Below, in pieces: positions 50,635-59,917 of a stretch of 64,000 bases of DNA. A program made the translations under genes and the position numbers. Positions within the stretch are counted from its first letter, which is position 1, and every line of letters starts with the position of its first letter. Origin of the DNA: Candidatus Omnitrophota bacterium (lineage in GTDB: Bacteria > Hinthialibacterota > Hinthialibacteria > OLB16); assembly GCA_020632575.1 (NCBI GenBank), contig JACKFH010000002.1, positions 124,001-188,000 of the forward strand, given 5' to 3'. A model generated the notes under the pieces. That model was not told the DNA's origin, did no database searches, and saw only the letters and a list, made by a program, of their open reading frames with translations.

Positions 50635-52323
50635 ATGTCCAGTCAATTTGCTCCGAATGGGGCGAAGCATCGCTCCGTACGCTATCTCAGCATGAAAATG
50701 ATTCTGGGATGCGGAATCCTGCTGATCATCCTGATTTCCGCCATAACCGGGATGACCGCCACCGCTCAGCAAACATCCCCCGAACCCGAAAAATCCGCCG
50801 TCTCAAAAGTCCTCGATCCCGCCTTGGAGAAAATCAATGGGGTTCTCGGGACCGTCCTCATGTACAATGTCTCGGGGGATACCTTCCAAAAGAGCGTTTA
50901 TGACGAAGACGGGGAGCCGGTTGTCGACCCCGATACGGGTGAGTTGAAGAAAGAGACGATCGCGGTCCCTTTGATCGTGGTGACGCTTGCGGTTGGCGCG
51001 GTCTTTTTCAGTTTCTGGTATCGGTGGATCACGATCCGAGGATTCAAGCACAGCATCGACATTATCCGCGGACACTACGATGACGAGAAGGACGAGGGGG
51101 AAATTTCCCACTTTCGCGCCCTGACCAGCGCGCTCTCCGCCACTGTTGGGTTAGGTAACATCGCGGGTGTTGCGATCGCGATCCAACAGGGCGGACCGGG
51201 GGCGGTCTTCTGGATGATGACCATGGCGGTCTTCGGCATGGCTTCCAAATTCAGCAGCTGCACCCTTTCGCAGTTGTATCGTCAGTACAATCCCGATGGC
51301 ACTATCTCTGGTGGGCCGATGTATTATCTCGATTTGGGATTCCGAGCCAAAGGCTCCTTTTGGGCGCCGATCGGAAAATTCCTCGCGGTCATGTACGCCT
51401 TCATGGTCATGGGGGGATCGGTCGGGGGCGGCAACATGTTTCAGGCCAATCAGGCCTTCAAGGCCTTTTCCGACACCTTCAACTACCCGGAAAAATACGA
51501 TTGGGCCTTTGGTCTCGTTCTCACCTTTTTGGTGGGAGTGGTGATCATTGGCGGAATCCGACGCATCGGCGCGGCGACCTCTCGCATCGTTCCTTCGATG
51601 TGCGGTCTGTATATCGTTGCCTCGTTAGTGGTCATCGGAGTCAACTACGAGAAGATCCCCGAAAGCCTGTTTCTGATATTCGAGATGGCGTTCACCCAGA
51701 ACGCCCTATTTGGGGGCATGATCGGCGTGATTGTGACCGGGGTGACCCGGGCCGCTTTCTCCAACGAAGCCGGCCTTGGCAGCGCGGCCATCGCCCACGC
51801 GGCGGCGAAGACCGACGAACCGGTCCGCGAGGGTTTGGTGGCCATGATCGAACCCTTCATCGACACCATCATTGTCTGTTTGATGACCTCGCTTGTGGTC
51901 ATTGTCTCCGGAGTGTGGGACAAAAAGGAACTCGCCGATGGCGTCATCATGACCTCCGCCGCTTTCGATACCGTCCTCCCCTGGTTCCGTTACATTCTGA
52001 CAATCTGCATTTTCCTGTTTGCCTATTCGACTATGATCTCGTGGTGTTATTACGGGGAGCGGGGCTGGATTTATTTGTTGGACCATTTTGGGCATGGCGC
52101 GGGTCTTCGTTCGGTGGTGGTGTTTCGACTCGTCTTCGTTTTCTTCGTGTTTTGGGGGACAGTGAATGAGTTGACCACAGTGCTCACCTTCTCGGACATG
52201 ATGATCCTCAGCATGGCGTTTCCCAACATCATCGGCAGCATCCTCCTTGCTCCGACCGTGCTCAAAATCGTTCAAGACTACTGGCGACGGTTCAAGTCGG
52301 GCGAGATGATCCCTGACCGTTGA
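50635..52323 (+). CDS. Alanine/glycine:cation symporter (AGCS) family transporter
   Basis: 562 residues, longer than the usual 450-500 because of an N-terminal segment with a hydrophobic helix (MILGCGILLIILISAITGMTA) and a loop of about 50 residues before the first canonical helix. Family blocks: LTSALSATVGLGNIAGVAIAI (about 160-180), GPGAVFWMMTMAVFGMASKF, GGPMYYLDLG, and FSNEAGLGSAAIAHAAAKT, the AGCS signature. Na+- or H+-coupled uptake of alanine, glycine or related amino acid. Start ATG 50635 with GGAG 7 nt upstream. Confidence 0.93.
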   Translation: MSSQFAPNGAKHRSVRYLSMKMILGCGILLIILISAITGMTATAQQTSPEPEKSAVSKVLDPALEKINGVLGTVLMYNVSGDTFQKSVYDEDGEPVVDPDTGELKKETIAVPLIVVTLAVGAVFFSFWYRWITIRGFKHSIDIIRGHYDDEKDEGEISHFRALTSALSATVGLGNIAGVAIAIQQGGPGAVFWMMTMAVFGMASKFSSCTLSQLYRQYNPDGTISGGPMYYLDLGFRAKGSFWAPIGKFLAVMYAFMVMGGSVGGGNMFQANQAFKAFSDTFNYPEKYDWAFGLVLTFLVGVVIIGGIRRIGAATSRIVPSMCGLYIVASLVVIGVNYEKIPESLFLIFEMAFTQNALFGGMIGVIVTGVTRAAFSNEAGLGSAAIAHAAAKTDEPVREGLVAMIEPFIDTIIVCLMTSLVVIVSGVWDKKELADGVIMTSAAFDTVLPWFRYILTICIFLFAYSTMISWCYYGERGWIYLLDHFGHGAGLRSVVVFRLVFVFFVFWGTVNELTTVLTFSDMMILSMAFPNIIGSILLAPTVLKIVQDYWRRFKSGEMIPDR

Positions 52324-52441
52324 TTGTTTCCAAACGATCGCTACTATCCCGCACTTTGGAAGGTCCCCTTCCATCATCCATCGATCAACCTTGACGAGGA
52401 GTGAGAACCCTCACCCTTGCTAGGGAAAGGAAAGAACTCGC

Positions 52442-53497
52442 ATGTCACACCAGTTGAAAGTCGGCCTCATCGGGGTCGCCGGGATCGCCCGCCGTCATTT
52501 TCCCGGTTGGAAGGAAAGCCCCCACACCGAACTCGTCGCGCTCGGCGACATCAATCCGGAAATCCTCAAGGTTCGAGGCGAAGAGCAGGGAATTACTCAG
52601 CTCTATGAGAATCCAGAGGATCTCATCAACAATCCCGAAATCGATATCGTCGACATTTGCACCCCCAACCGGCTTCACACCCCGCTCGTTATCGCGGCCC
52701 TCGAGGCGGGAAAACACGTCCTTTGCGAAAAACCCTTGGCGGCCACTCCCGAAGAGATCGAGCAGATGATCGCCGCACGGGACAAAAGCGGCAAAATGCT
52801 GATGACCGCTCAACACTTCCGCTTCAGCGGCGAGGCGGAGGCGTTGAAGGCCGAGATCGACACCGGTGTGTTGGGAGAAATCTACCATGCTCGGTCCTGG
52901 ATGCTTCGTCGATCCTGGGCCCCGGTGACTCCTGGATTTCTGAAGAAAGAACTCAGCGGAGGCGGACCCTGCATCGATATCGGTGTCCACATTCTCGACC
53001 TGACACTTTGGATGATGGGGCATCCCAAACCGGTCTCCGTGTCGGGCGTCACCCAGAAGAAACTCGCGCAACAACAGGGCTCCTTTAGTTCCTGGTTTGG
53101 AACCCTGCCCAAGGAATGGGATGTCGAGGAGTTCGCTTCGGCGTTCATCCGATTCGAGAATGGCGCGACCCTGATCCTCGAGGTCAGTTGGTTGTTGCAC
53201 CACAACACCACCGGCGAGGATATGCAGATGTGGCTCTATGGGGACAAGGGCGGCTCAGTTTGGCCGAACAATGAGATCCTGACCAATAACAACAACACCC
53301 AGCAACATCTCAACACCCAATTAGTTCGCAAACACGATGTGGAAGCGCATGCTCGGGAGTGCATGGAATTCGCCGAGGCGATTGTGACCGGAATGCCCTC
53401 TCCCGTTCCGGCCGAGGAATCGCTCGATGTTATTCGAATTTTGGATGGCCTTTACCGCAGCGCCGAGACCGGCAAGGAAGTTCGTTTGGATTCCTGA
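52442..53497 (+). CDS. Gfo/Idh/MocA family oxidoreductase
   Basis: 351 residues, cytoplasmic (no signal). Rossmann motif VGLIGVAGIARRHFPGW, nucleotide-specificity strand LVALGD, catalytic CEKPLAATPEE near residue 96, and C-terminal GGGPCIDIGVHILDLTLWMMG with the conserved His/Asp of the second half of the active site. NAD(P)-dependent sugar or cyclitol dehydrogenase; substrate unknown. AAGGAAAG lies upstream of ATG 52442. Single gene with its own strong terminator. Confidence 0.92.
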   Translation: MSHQLKVGLIGVAGIARRHFPGWKESPHTELVALGDINPEILKVRGEEQGITQLYENPEDLINNPEIDIVDICTPNRLHTPLVIAALEAGKHVLCEKPLAATPEEIEQMIAARDKSGKMLMTAQHFRFSGEAEALKAEIDTGVLGEIYHARSWMLRRSWAPVTPGFLKKELSGGGPCIDIGVHILDLTLWMMGHPKPVSVSGVTQKKLAQQQGSFSSWFGTLPKEWDVEEFASAFIRFENGATLILEVSWLLHHNTTGEDMQMWLYGDKGGSVWPNNEILTNNNNTQQHLNTQLVRKHDVEAHARECMEFAEAIVTGMPSPVPAEESLDVIRILDGLYRSAETGKEVRLDS

Positions 53498-53511
53498 AAG
53501 GGTATGAAACG

Positions 53512-53547
53512 AAAAAGGGGGAAAGTCCTTCGACTTTCCCCCTTTTT
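53512..53547 (+). terminator. Rho-independent terminator
   Basis: Perfect 16-bp stem AAAAAGGGGGAAAGTC / GACTTTCCCCCTTTTT with loop CTTC, 14 nt after the stop of the oxidoreductase gene. It may serve the convergent lipoprotein gene as well. Confidence 0.95.
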
Positions 53548-53571
53548 TCTGGGTTAGGTTTTCTTTCTTTG

Positions 53572-53799
53572 TTAGTAACTCTGGTTGTAGTTGGGTTGCG
53601 CGTAGCCAGTTCCGCCGCCGCACGAGTTGCCGCATGGATTGCAGGGGTTGGAACATGGACTCCCGCAAAATCCTCCGCCACCGCAGTAGTTGTCGAAGAC
53701 AATCGGCGACTGCAGTCGCGCACAACACCCGGTGGACAAAGCCACCATCACAATCAGAATCACCATCCCCAGCGCCCGATAGAATTTACCCGATGTCAT
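53572..53799 (-). CDS. Small Cys/Gly-rich lipoprotein
   Basis: 75 residues. Type II signal peptide with lipobox LSTGC (Cys25), then CARLQSPIVFDNY and a tail with eight Cys spaced in Gly/Pro/Asn-rich sequence (CGGGGFCGSPC, NPCGNSCGGG), ending GYAQPNYNQSY. GGAGG 9 nt before ATG 53799. The tail suggests metal binding or disulfide cross-linking at the cell surface; no family is recognised. Confidence 0.72.
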   Translation of the reverse strand: MTSGKFYRALGMVILIVMVALSTGCCARLQSPIVFDNYCGGGGFCGSPCSNPCNPCGNSCGGGTGYAQPNYNQSY

Positions 53800-54009
53800 T
53801 GGGTCATTCCTCCTCTTTCTTTTTTGATCCCCGACCCAAAATCCAAAATAGGTTCCGATCAGTCGGCCGATGGATTTCGAAGTCTATACCAATCAAGGGG
53901 TAGGATCAATTCACATTCCTTGAGTTGGCCTATTAGAAACTATCGACTGAGCTCGATCGCACTTAATCTTTTTTTTACTAAACCAAGCAAATTGAGCCTA
54001 TTAAGATCC

Positions 54010-54029
54010 TGTGGATAAACCGTGGATAA
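54010..54029. promoter_or_regulatory. Two DnaA-box-like sites
   Basis: TGTGGATAA at 54010-54018 is the exact complement of the consensus box TTATCCACA; CGTGGATAA at 54021-54029 differs at one base. Same orientation, 11 bp apart, just after an AT-rich stretch (53960-54009). They lie in the 318-bp gap 53800-54117, which otherwise shows no clear feature. Confidence 0.5.
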
Positions 54030-54117
54030 CTTGGTCCGTCCGGTCGGGGGAGCCGGTTGTCTTCCGATTTTCCGAAGAGTTACAATGATGCAAACTCATT
54101 TAGGAGACTTTTTCACC

Positions 54118-55788
54118 GTGCGACCCCAATCGATTCACCTCATTCTTCCAATTCTGTTCACCTCGATCTTTCTGTCTCACTCGACCGAAGCGGCGGAGGT
54201 TTCGACCCCCTTCGACTATAAAGTCACGGTGGAGGGGGAGCACACAGAACAGGCCGAAAACCTCATTGTCCTGAGCAAAGGAGCGAAACTTTCAATCCCA
54301 GCCACCGATCAGGTTCTCGCGCATGAATTGGAGGCGTATGGGGACCAAGTGCAAGTGGTTCTCGATCCATCGGGAATCCAGCAAGCCGCGGGGCTGTTTG
54401 CTCTGGTGCGAACCAGCAAGGATGGAACCGAAACGAACATTCCCGGCAAACTCACAGCCACACGAATGAGGATTAAACCCGAGCCGGAGATGGCGCTAAC
54501 TTATGTGAAGGGCGACACAACCGAGCCTCAAGGCCAAAACTGGATCAGCGAATCCGAAGGGATCTTCCATCTGAAAGGCAAGACCAGTGTGGAAAGAGTC
54601 CATCCCGCCACGGATCAACTCCCGGAGGTCCTGATTTCGATGTCCGGCATGAACTCCCAGGTCGTGGCTTCCTCGAACCTCGCCACTATGGGGTGGTACG
54701 AGGGGTGCACCGCTAATTTTTGGCAAGAGGCGTATGACGATTTAAAAGCTAAGAAGGATGCACTACGCGAGGTCCAAATCGATCGGGACCGAGTCGGGGC
54801 GGATGCCTACAGATCGTTTGTCCGCGAGTCCTTGGCCGGGCTCGACAAACTTGGCGAGGGTTATGACAAACTCCGTCAACGGCAATACACCGATGAGGTC
54901 CTTCGCCGCATGGTCGCGGGACGGGCGGACATTCCCCGACTCGATCTTTGCGCTTTCAATATCATCGCGGGGGAGAGCGCCTTCACCATGCAGGTCTTCA
55001 TGAACTGGTTGGGGGATGGTCGAGTCCTTTCGAATGTGGCCTATCTGACCAATGACGATAAAGAGGGGGCTTACCCGAAACTGACTTTCACTCTCGCCGA
55101 CAAGTCCGGAAAGATCGGCGAGGACACCCGTCTGGTGATCGCGGATGGGGACGCTTACCTTGAGACTTCGAGGCCCGGCGCCGACAGCTGGAGCATGCGG
55201 TCGACAAACCAATTCGACTATCTCGCCGAAGTTGCATTCAATCCGAGCGATGAAGCGATGAAGCTCGATTTCGATCTGGATGTGACTGGGTTTCTGCTGC
55301 GCAAGGGGATGCGTGTGGTGGGGCAGGTCAACATCGGATCGCTTGAAGTCACCCCCAATTCTTTGAAGCTGGTTTACGAACCATCCGCGCCCAGTCAGAA
55401 AGTGGCCTCCGATTTCAGCGGCTATGTCGCCCTCAGTCGAATTATCCTTTTTCCCGATCGTGATCGTATCCTCGACGATTACCGCCCCGAAGAGATTTCG
55501 GACGAGACCTGGGATTTCTTCGGCAAGGCTTTCGATTATCTCGCCGATGGTCTTAATCGGGCGCATGTCGATCAGGTCGATTCCCTCACCATCGAATTCA
55601 AACAACTGGAGGGCAAGAAATGGGGGATCTCCGCCGACTTCTCAGGGAGGCAAGGACGCTCGGGGCACGCTGAATACCAGGCCGAACTTTCCGAGAATCC
55701 GATCGATTTCCTTTGGAAGAGGTTGAAAGGAAGCAAGGACGCCACTGAATGGCTCGGCCTGGATTTGGGGTTTCAGGGGACGGAGTAG
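54118..55788 (+). CDS. Exported protein of unknown function
   Basis: 556 residues from GTG 54118 (AGGAG 11 nt upstream), giving a good signal peptide (RPQSIHLILPILFTSIFLSHSTEAAE). An ATG-less extension upstream to 54022 would run through the DnaA-box-like sites and is not favoured. No recognised motif: a beta-rich N-terminal region, a helical, charged segment near residues 205-275 (FWQEAYDDLKAKKDALREV), then beta-rich sequence with LTFTLADKSGKIGEDTRLVIADGD and repeated short strands. Probably periplasmic or surface-bound. Single gene. Confidence 0.72.
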   Translation: MRPQSIHLILPILFTSIFLSHSTEAAEVSTPFDYKVTVEGEHTEQAENLIVLSKGAKLSIPATDQVLAHELEAYGDQVQVVLDPSGIQQAAGLFALVRTSKDGTETNIPGKLTATRMRIKPEPEMALTYVKGDTTEPQGQNWISESEGIFHLKGKTSVERVHPATDQLPEVLISMSGMNSQVVASSNLATMGWYEGCTANFWQEAYDDLKAKKDALREVQIDRDRVGADAYRSFVRESLAGLDKLGEGYDKLRQRQYTDEVLRRMVAGRADIPRLDLCAFNIIAGESAFTMQVFMNWLGDGRVLSNVAYLTNDDKEGAYPKLTFTLADKSGKIGEDTRLVIADGDAYLETSRPGADSWSMRSTNQFDYLAEVAFNPSDEAMKLDFDLDVTGFLLRKGMRVVGQVNIGSLEVTPNSLKLVYEPSAPSQKVASDFSGYVALSRIILFPDRDRILDDYRPEEISDETWDFFGKAFDYLADGLNRAHVDQVDSLTIEFKQLEGKKWGISADFSGRQGRSGHAEYQAELSENPIDFLWKRLKGSKDATEWLGLDLGFQGTE

Positions 55789-55885
55789 ACTCCGACGATG
55801 GCGCGGAAGTCATGGCTTTCGCGCGGACGTTGAGACCGCGTGTAGAATTTGAGGCGGAATCTTAATCTGTCTCAGAGAGCGAAGA

Positions 55886-56245
55886 TCAAGCCGTCTGAAT
55901 CCAGCGAGCCCTTTTCTCGGAGAGAATTACGAGACGATTCATTAGGTCCCGCTGTTCAACGTCTCTGAGAAAGGGAGTTAACACCTCAGCGATTTTCGCA
56001 CTCGTCGGCGGATGAACTTTGATCCGGATCACCCCGTGGTGTTCGTGCAAGGGAAGAATTGCCCAGTTTCCAAAATCGTCATCCAGAGTAATCAATATGC
56101 GATTTTCGGCAATGGAGTATGCCAGTATCGCGTCGTCTTCCGCGCGACTTTGTCCCGTATCTGAGGACCGAACCACATCGTGGCCTTGGCTCGCAAGCAT
56201 GTCCGCGAGTTCAGCCTTCAACATCTGGTCCAAGTATAAGCGCAT
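55886..56245 (-). CDS. DUF5615 PIN-like toxin candidate
   Basis: 119 residues from ATG 56245 (MRLYLDQMLKAELADML). Mut7-C/PIN-like fold: Asp6 in YLDQML, Asp in GQSRAEDDAILAYS and ILITLDDDFGNWA supply the acidic residues expected at a metal-dependent nuclease site. Such genes are typically paired with DUF433 genes, as here: the partner ends 4 nt upstream. Probable RNase-type toxin of a type II toxin-antitoxin pair; activity is inferred from family pairing. Confidence 0.88.
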   Translation of the reverse strand: MRLYLDQMLKAELADMLASQGHDVVRSSDTGQSRAEDDAILAYSIAENRILITLDDDFGNWAILPLHEHHGVIRIKVHPPTSAKIAEVLTPFLRDVEQRDLMNRLVILSEKRARWIQTA

Positions 56246-56249
56246 CCAA

Positions 56250-56480
56250 TCAGGGGGTTGCGGAAAGCGGAAGTATGTCGGTGTGTTCGATCGACTCCTT
56301 CGCATAAAGGAGCGCAGCCTTCATGTCATCCGAGGAGAGTTCCGGGTAACCCGAAAGGATCTCTTCCCAACTTTCCCCCGCGGCAAGTAGTTCAAGAAGC
56401 ACTGAAACCGGAATACGCGTACCCGCGATCACCGGTTTTCCACCGCAGACCTTTGGATTTATTTCAATTCGGTTTGTCAT
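56250..56480 (-). CDS. DUF433 antitoxin candidate
   Basis: 76 residues. IEINPKVCGGKPVIAGTRIPVSVLLELLAAGESWEEIL is the DUF433 core, a winged-helix-like DNA-binding domain, followed by YPELSSDDMKAALLYAKESIEH. It precedes the DUF5615 gene by 4 nt, the standard antitoxin-first order, and probably represses its own promoter. Confidence 0.9.
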   Translation of the reverse strand: MTNRIEINPKVCGGKPVIAGTRIPVSVLLELLAAGESWEEILSGYPELSSDDMKAALLYAKESIEHTDILPLSATP

Positions 56481-56539
56481 TTCGATCCTGTCTATCCCTT
56501 AATTAAGAATACCGGATTGTATGACCCGGATGAAGGCGG

Positions 56540-57691
56540 TCATTGACCGCCTAAATCAATGGTCTCCCGATACACCCCCAAAAACCCCCTCGCCGTCTCC
56601 TTCCAATCGTACCGCTTCACCCAATCCAAGCCCTTCATTCTCAGACCTTCTCGCTTCTCGTGGTCATCGAGGAGATCGCGAATGGATCTTGCCCAACCCT
56701 CCGGGTCATCGGGCGGAAGCAACACACTTGCCTGCCCCACAGTCTCGGGAATCGAGGTGGCGTTTGAACAGATGGTCGGACACCCACAGGCCATCGCCTC
56801 GAGCGGAGCGTATCCGAACCCCTCCATTCGGGAAGGAAACAGGAACAGGTCGGCGGCGTTGTAGTAACGACGGAGCAACTCATCGGAGATCCAACCGGGG
56901 AAAAGGACTCGGCTTTCGAGACCTTCCCGGTTCACTAATGAGCGAAGATCCACCATCCCTCGTTTGCTTGAGTCGACATCGCCCACAATGGTCAGGTTTC
57001 TTCTGAAAGCGGGGTCCATTGTCAAAGTGCGAAAGACCTCAATTAAGAACTCAATATTCTTTCGAGCGTCAATCCCTCCGCAGTAGAGCAAGAATCCATG
57101 AGGGGCCCCGATATTATTCCTAAACAAATCCTTCCGGGTGTCGGACCATTCCTCCCGGTGGAATTCCGGGCCCACGCCTTGATAAATCACCTTCAATTTC
57201 GATTCCAGAGTTGGAAACTGATCAACCAAATCTTGCCGGGAATGCTCCGACACGGTGACCACCCTGTCGGCCACTTTGAAGATTCGATCCAAGTGGTCCC
57301 TGTATCTCTTTTCGTCCTCCTTGTTTCCGAAGAACCATTCGGGATAGTGAAGAGGCGCCAGGTCGTGAAGGGTGACTACCGTTTTGCAGGTGGGAACATG
57401 CCAACAATCGGCGGTGGGGAAATGGAGGATCTCAGTGCGGTCCCAGATAAGCGGCCGAAGATGACCGAGGATAGGCCGATGCATCAAACGCATCCGGCTC
57501 CTTGGCGAAACAATCCGAGTCCGCTCGGATAGGCCCGCCGCCTTTGTCAAAGGTGTCGGCTCGGTGATCCACTCAAACTCGAAATCCGATCCGAGTCGGT
57601 CGAGTTCGTAAAACAAGTTCATCATCCGACGGTAGCCGCGCGAGGAGCCAGCCACGTTTCGGAGGTCGATGCCGACAACCGGTCGATGCAT
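56540..57691 (-). CDS. Family 4-type glycosyltransferase
   Basis: 383 residues, GT-B fold. N-terminal VGIDLRNVAGSSRGYRRMM, then LHDLAPLHYPEWFF and VSEHSRQDLVDQF, common to mannosyl- and rhamnosyl-type GT4 enzymes. C-terminal nucleotide-sugar domain: YCGGIDARKNIEFLIEVF, SRMEGFGYAPLEAMACGCPTICSNATSIPE with the EX7E pair. It lies 6 nt after pilT on the same strand, so the two are co-transcribed; glycosylation of pili is possible but unproven. Confidence 0.92.
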   Translation of the reverse strand: MHRPVVGIDLRNVAGSSRGYRRMMNLFYELDRLGSDFEFEWITEPTPLTKAAGLSERTRIVSPRSRMRLMHRPILGHLRPLIWDRTEILHFPTADCWHVPTCKTVVTLHDLAPLHYPEWFFGNKEDEKRYRDHLDRIFKVADRVVTVSEHSRQDLVDQFPTLESKLKVIYQGVGPEFHREEWSDTRKDLFRNNIGAPHGFLLYCGGIDARKNIEFLIEVFRTLTMDPAFRRNLTIVGDVDSSKRGMVDLRSLVNREGLESRVLFPGWISDELLRRYYNAADLFLFPSRMEGFGYAPLEAMACGCPTICSNATSIPETVGQASVLLPPDDPEGWARSIRDLLDDHEKREGLRMKGLDWVKRYDWKETARGFLGVYRETIDLGGQ

Positions 57692-57697
57692 TCAAAG

Positions 57698-58777
57698 TTA
57701 TGCCGCCGCGGACGCTTGCTGTGCGGGGCGAGCCCCTCCCTTCTGGATCATCTGCGGCATGTTAGCCTTTGCGATCGCATCCTCATAGGTGATTTTCTTT
57801 TCGGCGATCAATTGATTCAGGTGATCCTCGAGCAACCGCATTCCGTACTTCGCCCCGGTTTGCATGGCGGTGATCATCTGCGAGGTCTTGGCCTCGCGGA
57901 TCATCGCTCGGACCGCATCGGTCGCGACCAGGATTTCAAGCGCGGCGCACCGACCCCCGCCGACCTTCTTGAGGAGGGTTTGAGAGATGACTCCCTGGAT
58001 GGTTCCCGAGAGCTGCATGCGGATTTGCTCCTGACTTTCCGGTGGAAACACGTTCACAATCCGGTCAACCGTCTTGGTCGCACTGCTTGTGTGGAGAGTC
58101 CCGAAAACGAGGTGTCCGGTTTCCGCGGCGGTGACCGCGAGACCGATCGTTTCCAAATCGCGCATCTCGCCGACTAGAATGACATCGGGGTCCTGACGAA
58201 GGGCGCGTTTGAGCGCTTGATTGAAATCGGGGGTGTCGGCCCCGATCTCTCGCTGATTCACAAAACATTTCTTATCCGGATGGACGAACTCGATCGGGTC
58301 CTCCATGGTCAAAATATGGCCCTGCTCAGTTGAATTAATCAGATCGATCATCGCCGCGAGGGTGGTCGACTTCCCTGAACCCGTTGGACCGGTGACCAAA
58401 ACCAATCCACGCGGCTTCAGCGAAAGCGTCTTGCAAATCTCAGGAAGGCCGAGGTCGTCGAAAGAGGGAATCTTCTCGGGGATTTGACGCAAAACCAAAG
58501 AGATGGATCCCCTCTGGCGCATGACATTCACCCGAAATCGAGAGACTCCTGGGACCGAGTATGAGCAATCCAAGTCATTCGTTTCATCGAACATTTTCCA
58601 CTTTTCATCCCCAAGCAGAGCTTTGGCGATTTGCTCGGTGTGTTCCGGTTTGAGAGGCACGTTCCCTTGGGGGGTAATGCTCCCTGAGATCCGGAATCCG
58701 GGAGGGCTTCCCACCTTAAAATGAGCATCGCTCCCACCCTGTTCGATCATTTTGGTCAAGAAGGCATCGACTTGCAC
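57698..58777 (-). CDS. pilT: Type IV pilus retraction ATPase PilT
   Basis: 359 residues from GTG 58777 with GGAG 7 nt upstream. Hexameric motor that depolymerises type IV pili. N-terminal PAS-like part with GGSDAHFKVGSPPGFRISG; Walker A GPTGSGKST at 130-138; Asp box MEDPIEFVH; Walker B LVGEMRDLETI; His box FGTLHTSSATKTVDRI; and the PilT-specific C-terminal AVRAMIREAKTSQM, which separates it from PilB/GspE. No other pilus gene is adjacent; the pseudopilin block is 25 kb away. Confidence 0.95.
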   Translation of the reverse strand: MQVDAFLTKMIEQGGSDAHFKVGSPPGFRISGSITPQGNVPLKPEHTEQIAKALLGDEKWKMFDETNDLDCSYSVPGVSRFRVNVMRQRGSISLVLRQIPEKIPSFDDLGLPEICKTLSLKPRGLVLVTGPTGSGKSTTLAAMIDLINSTEQGHILTMEDPIEFVHPDKKCFVNQREIGADTPDFNQALKRALRQDPDVILVGEMRDLETIGLAVTAAETGHLVFGTLHTSSATKTVDRIVNVFPPESQEQIRMQLSGTIQGVISQTLLKKVGGGRCAALEILVATDAVRAMIREAKTSQMITAMQTGAKYGMRLLEDHLNQLIAEKKITYEDAIAKANMPQMIQKGGARPAQQASAAA

Positions 58778-58903
58778 GCACGGTCTCCTTCGGTTTGTTT
58801 AGTCATTAATGCCGCTTATATGGGATAAATATACAGAATTGTTTCTGCAAATACCAGGGGTGGGGTAAGAAAGAATTTTAGGATGTGATTCTCAGGGATT
58901 AAC

Positions 58904-59899
58904 TTACAAAATGATTGGTTCACCAGTTTCCAAGGAGGTGGTGGCCGCCACCGCAATTTCAGTCGCGCGGAGACCATCCTCGTAGGTGGCGAGAATTCCA
59001 CGATTCTCTCCCGCTTTGACTGAGTCGATGAAGGCGCGGTCCTCCCGGGCGAAAATATTCTGCCCTCCGGATATTTCCTCGACTTTTCCATCCGGGAGCT
59101 GAATGCGAACATCATGGTCCCAAGTTTCGAAATCGGCTCGAAGGTCGGTCCCCCACAATGTGAGGCCGATCGATTCACCGACGGGTGTGCACGCCGAATT
59201 GTAGAGGGCGCCCGCCGCTCCGTTTTCGAAGGTGAGTTGGACCATCATGGCGTCGTCGATGGTGAAGAAGTCCGGACGGTCCAAAACGTTGACCGCGACC
59301 GCGAACACAGAGCTGACCTCTCCAAAAAAATAACGGGCCAGATCGATTGTGTGAGTGGTCATCTCCAAGAACTGCCCGCCGGATTTGTCTTTCTGGACCC
59401 ACCATTTCCAGATGCCTTCATATTCCGTCGGTCCAGCCAGGACCCATCCCCCATGCATTATCACTGGTTTCGATTTTTCAATGAGGTCATGTACCCGAAG
59501 GGAGGAGTCCCGATAGCGATTCATGTATCCGACCGAGGTGATCAACCCACGTTCGTTGACCTCTTGAACGACCCTCTGCGCGGTTGGAAGGTCGATCGCC
59601 ACCGGCTTTTCGATAAAAAATGGGAGGTCTCGGTCGAGCACAAGATCCTCAATGGATCCATGTGCGAAGGGGGGGAGCATGATGAACACCGCGTCGGGCT
59701 TGGTCTCATCCAACATTTGCTCGGCAACCGTATAGATGGCGCCCTGACCATCCACCTCTTGTTGGCGAAGTTCCGCGACCTTGGGATCCAAATCGCACCA
59801 ACCCACGAATTCCACATCGGGGAAATCTTTCAGACCATGATCGAGATGCGCCTGAGTGATTCCGCCGCAACCGATGAAACCGAGTTTAACTTTATCCAT
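58904..59899 (-). CDS. Gfo/Idh/MocA family oxidoreductase
   Basis: 331 residues. Rossmann start VKLGFIGCGGITQAHLDHG, specificity strand VEFVGWCDLD, catalytic FIEKPVAIDLP near residue 97, and GGQFLEMTTHTIDLARYFFG with the second-half His. Cytoplasmic NAD(P)-dependent dehydrogenase of unknown substrate. GGGG 5 nt before ATG 59899. It follows the glycolate-oxidase-like gene by 18 nt, so it is probably the third gene of that operon. Confidence 0.92.
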   Translation of the reverse strand: MDKVKLGFIGCGGITQAHLDHGLKDFPDVEFVGWCDLDPKVAELRQQEVDGQGAIYTVAEQMLDETKPDAVFIMLPPFAHGSIEDLVLDRDLPFFIEKPVAIDLPTAQRVVQEVNERGLITSVGYMNRYRDSSLRVHDLIEKSKPVIMHGGWVLAGPTEYEGIWKWWVQKDKSGGQFLEMTTHTIDLARYFFGEVSSVFAVAVNVLDRPDFFTIDDAMMVQLTFENGAAGALYNSACTPVGESIGLTLWGTDLRADFETWDHDVRIQLPDGKVEEISGGQNIFAREDRAFIDSVKAGENRGILATYEDGLRATEIAVAATTSLETGEPIIL

Positions 59900-59917
59900 G
59901 TTGGCCCCCTTGTGAAA

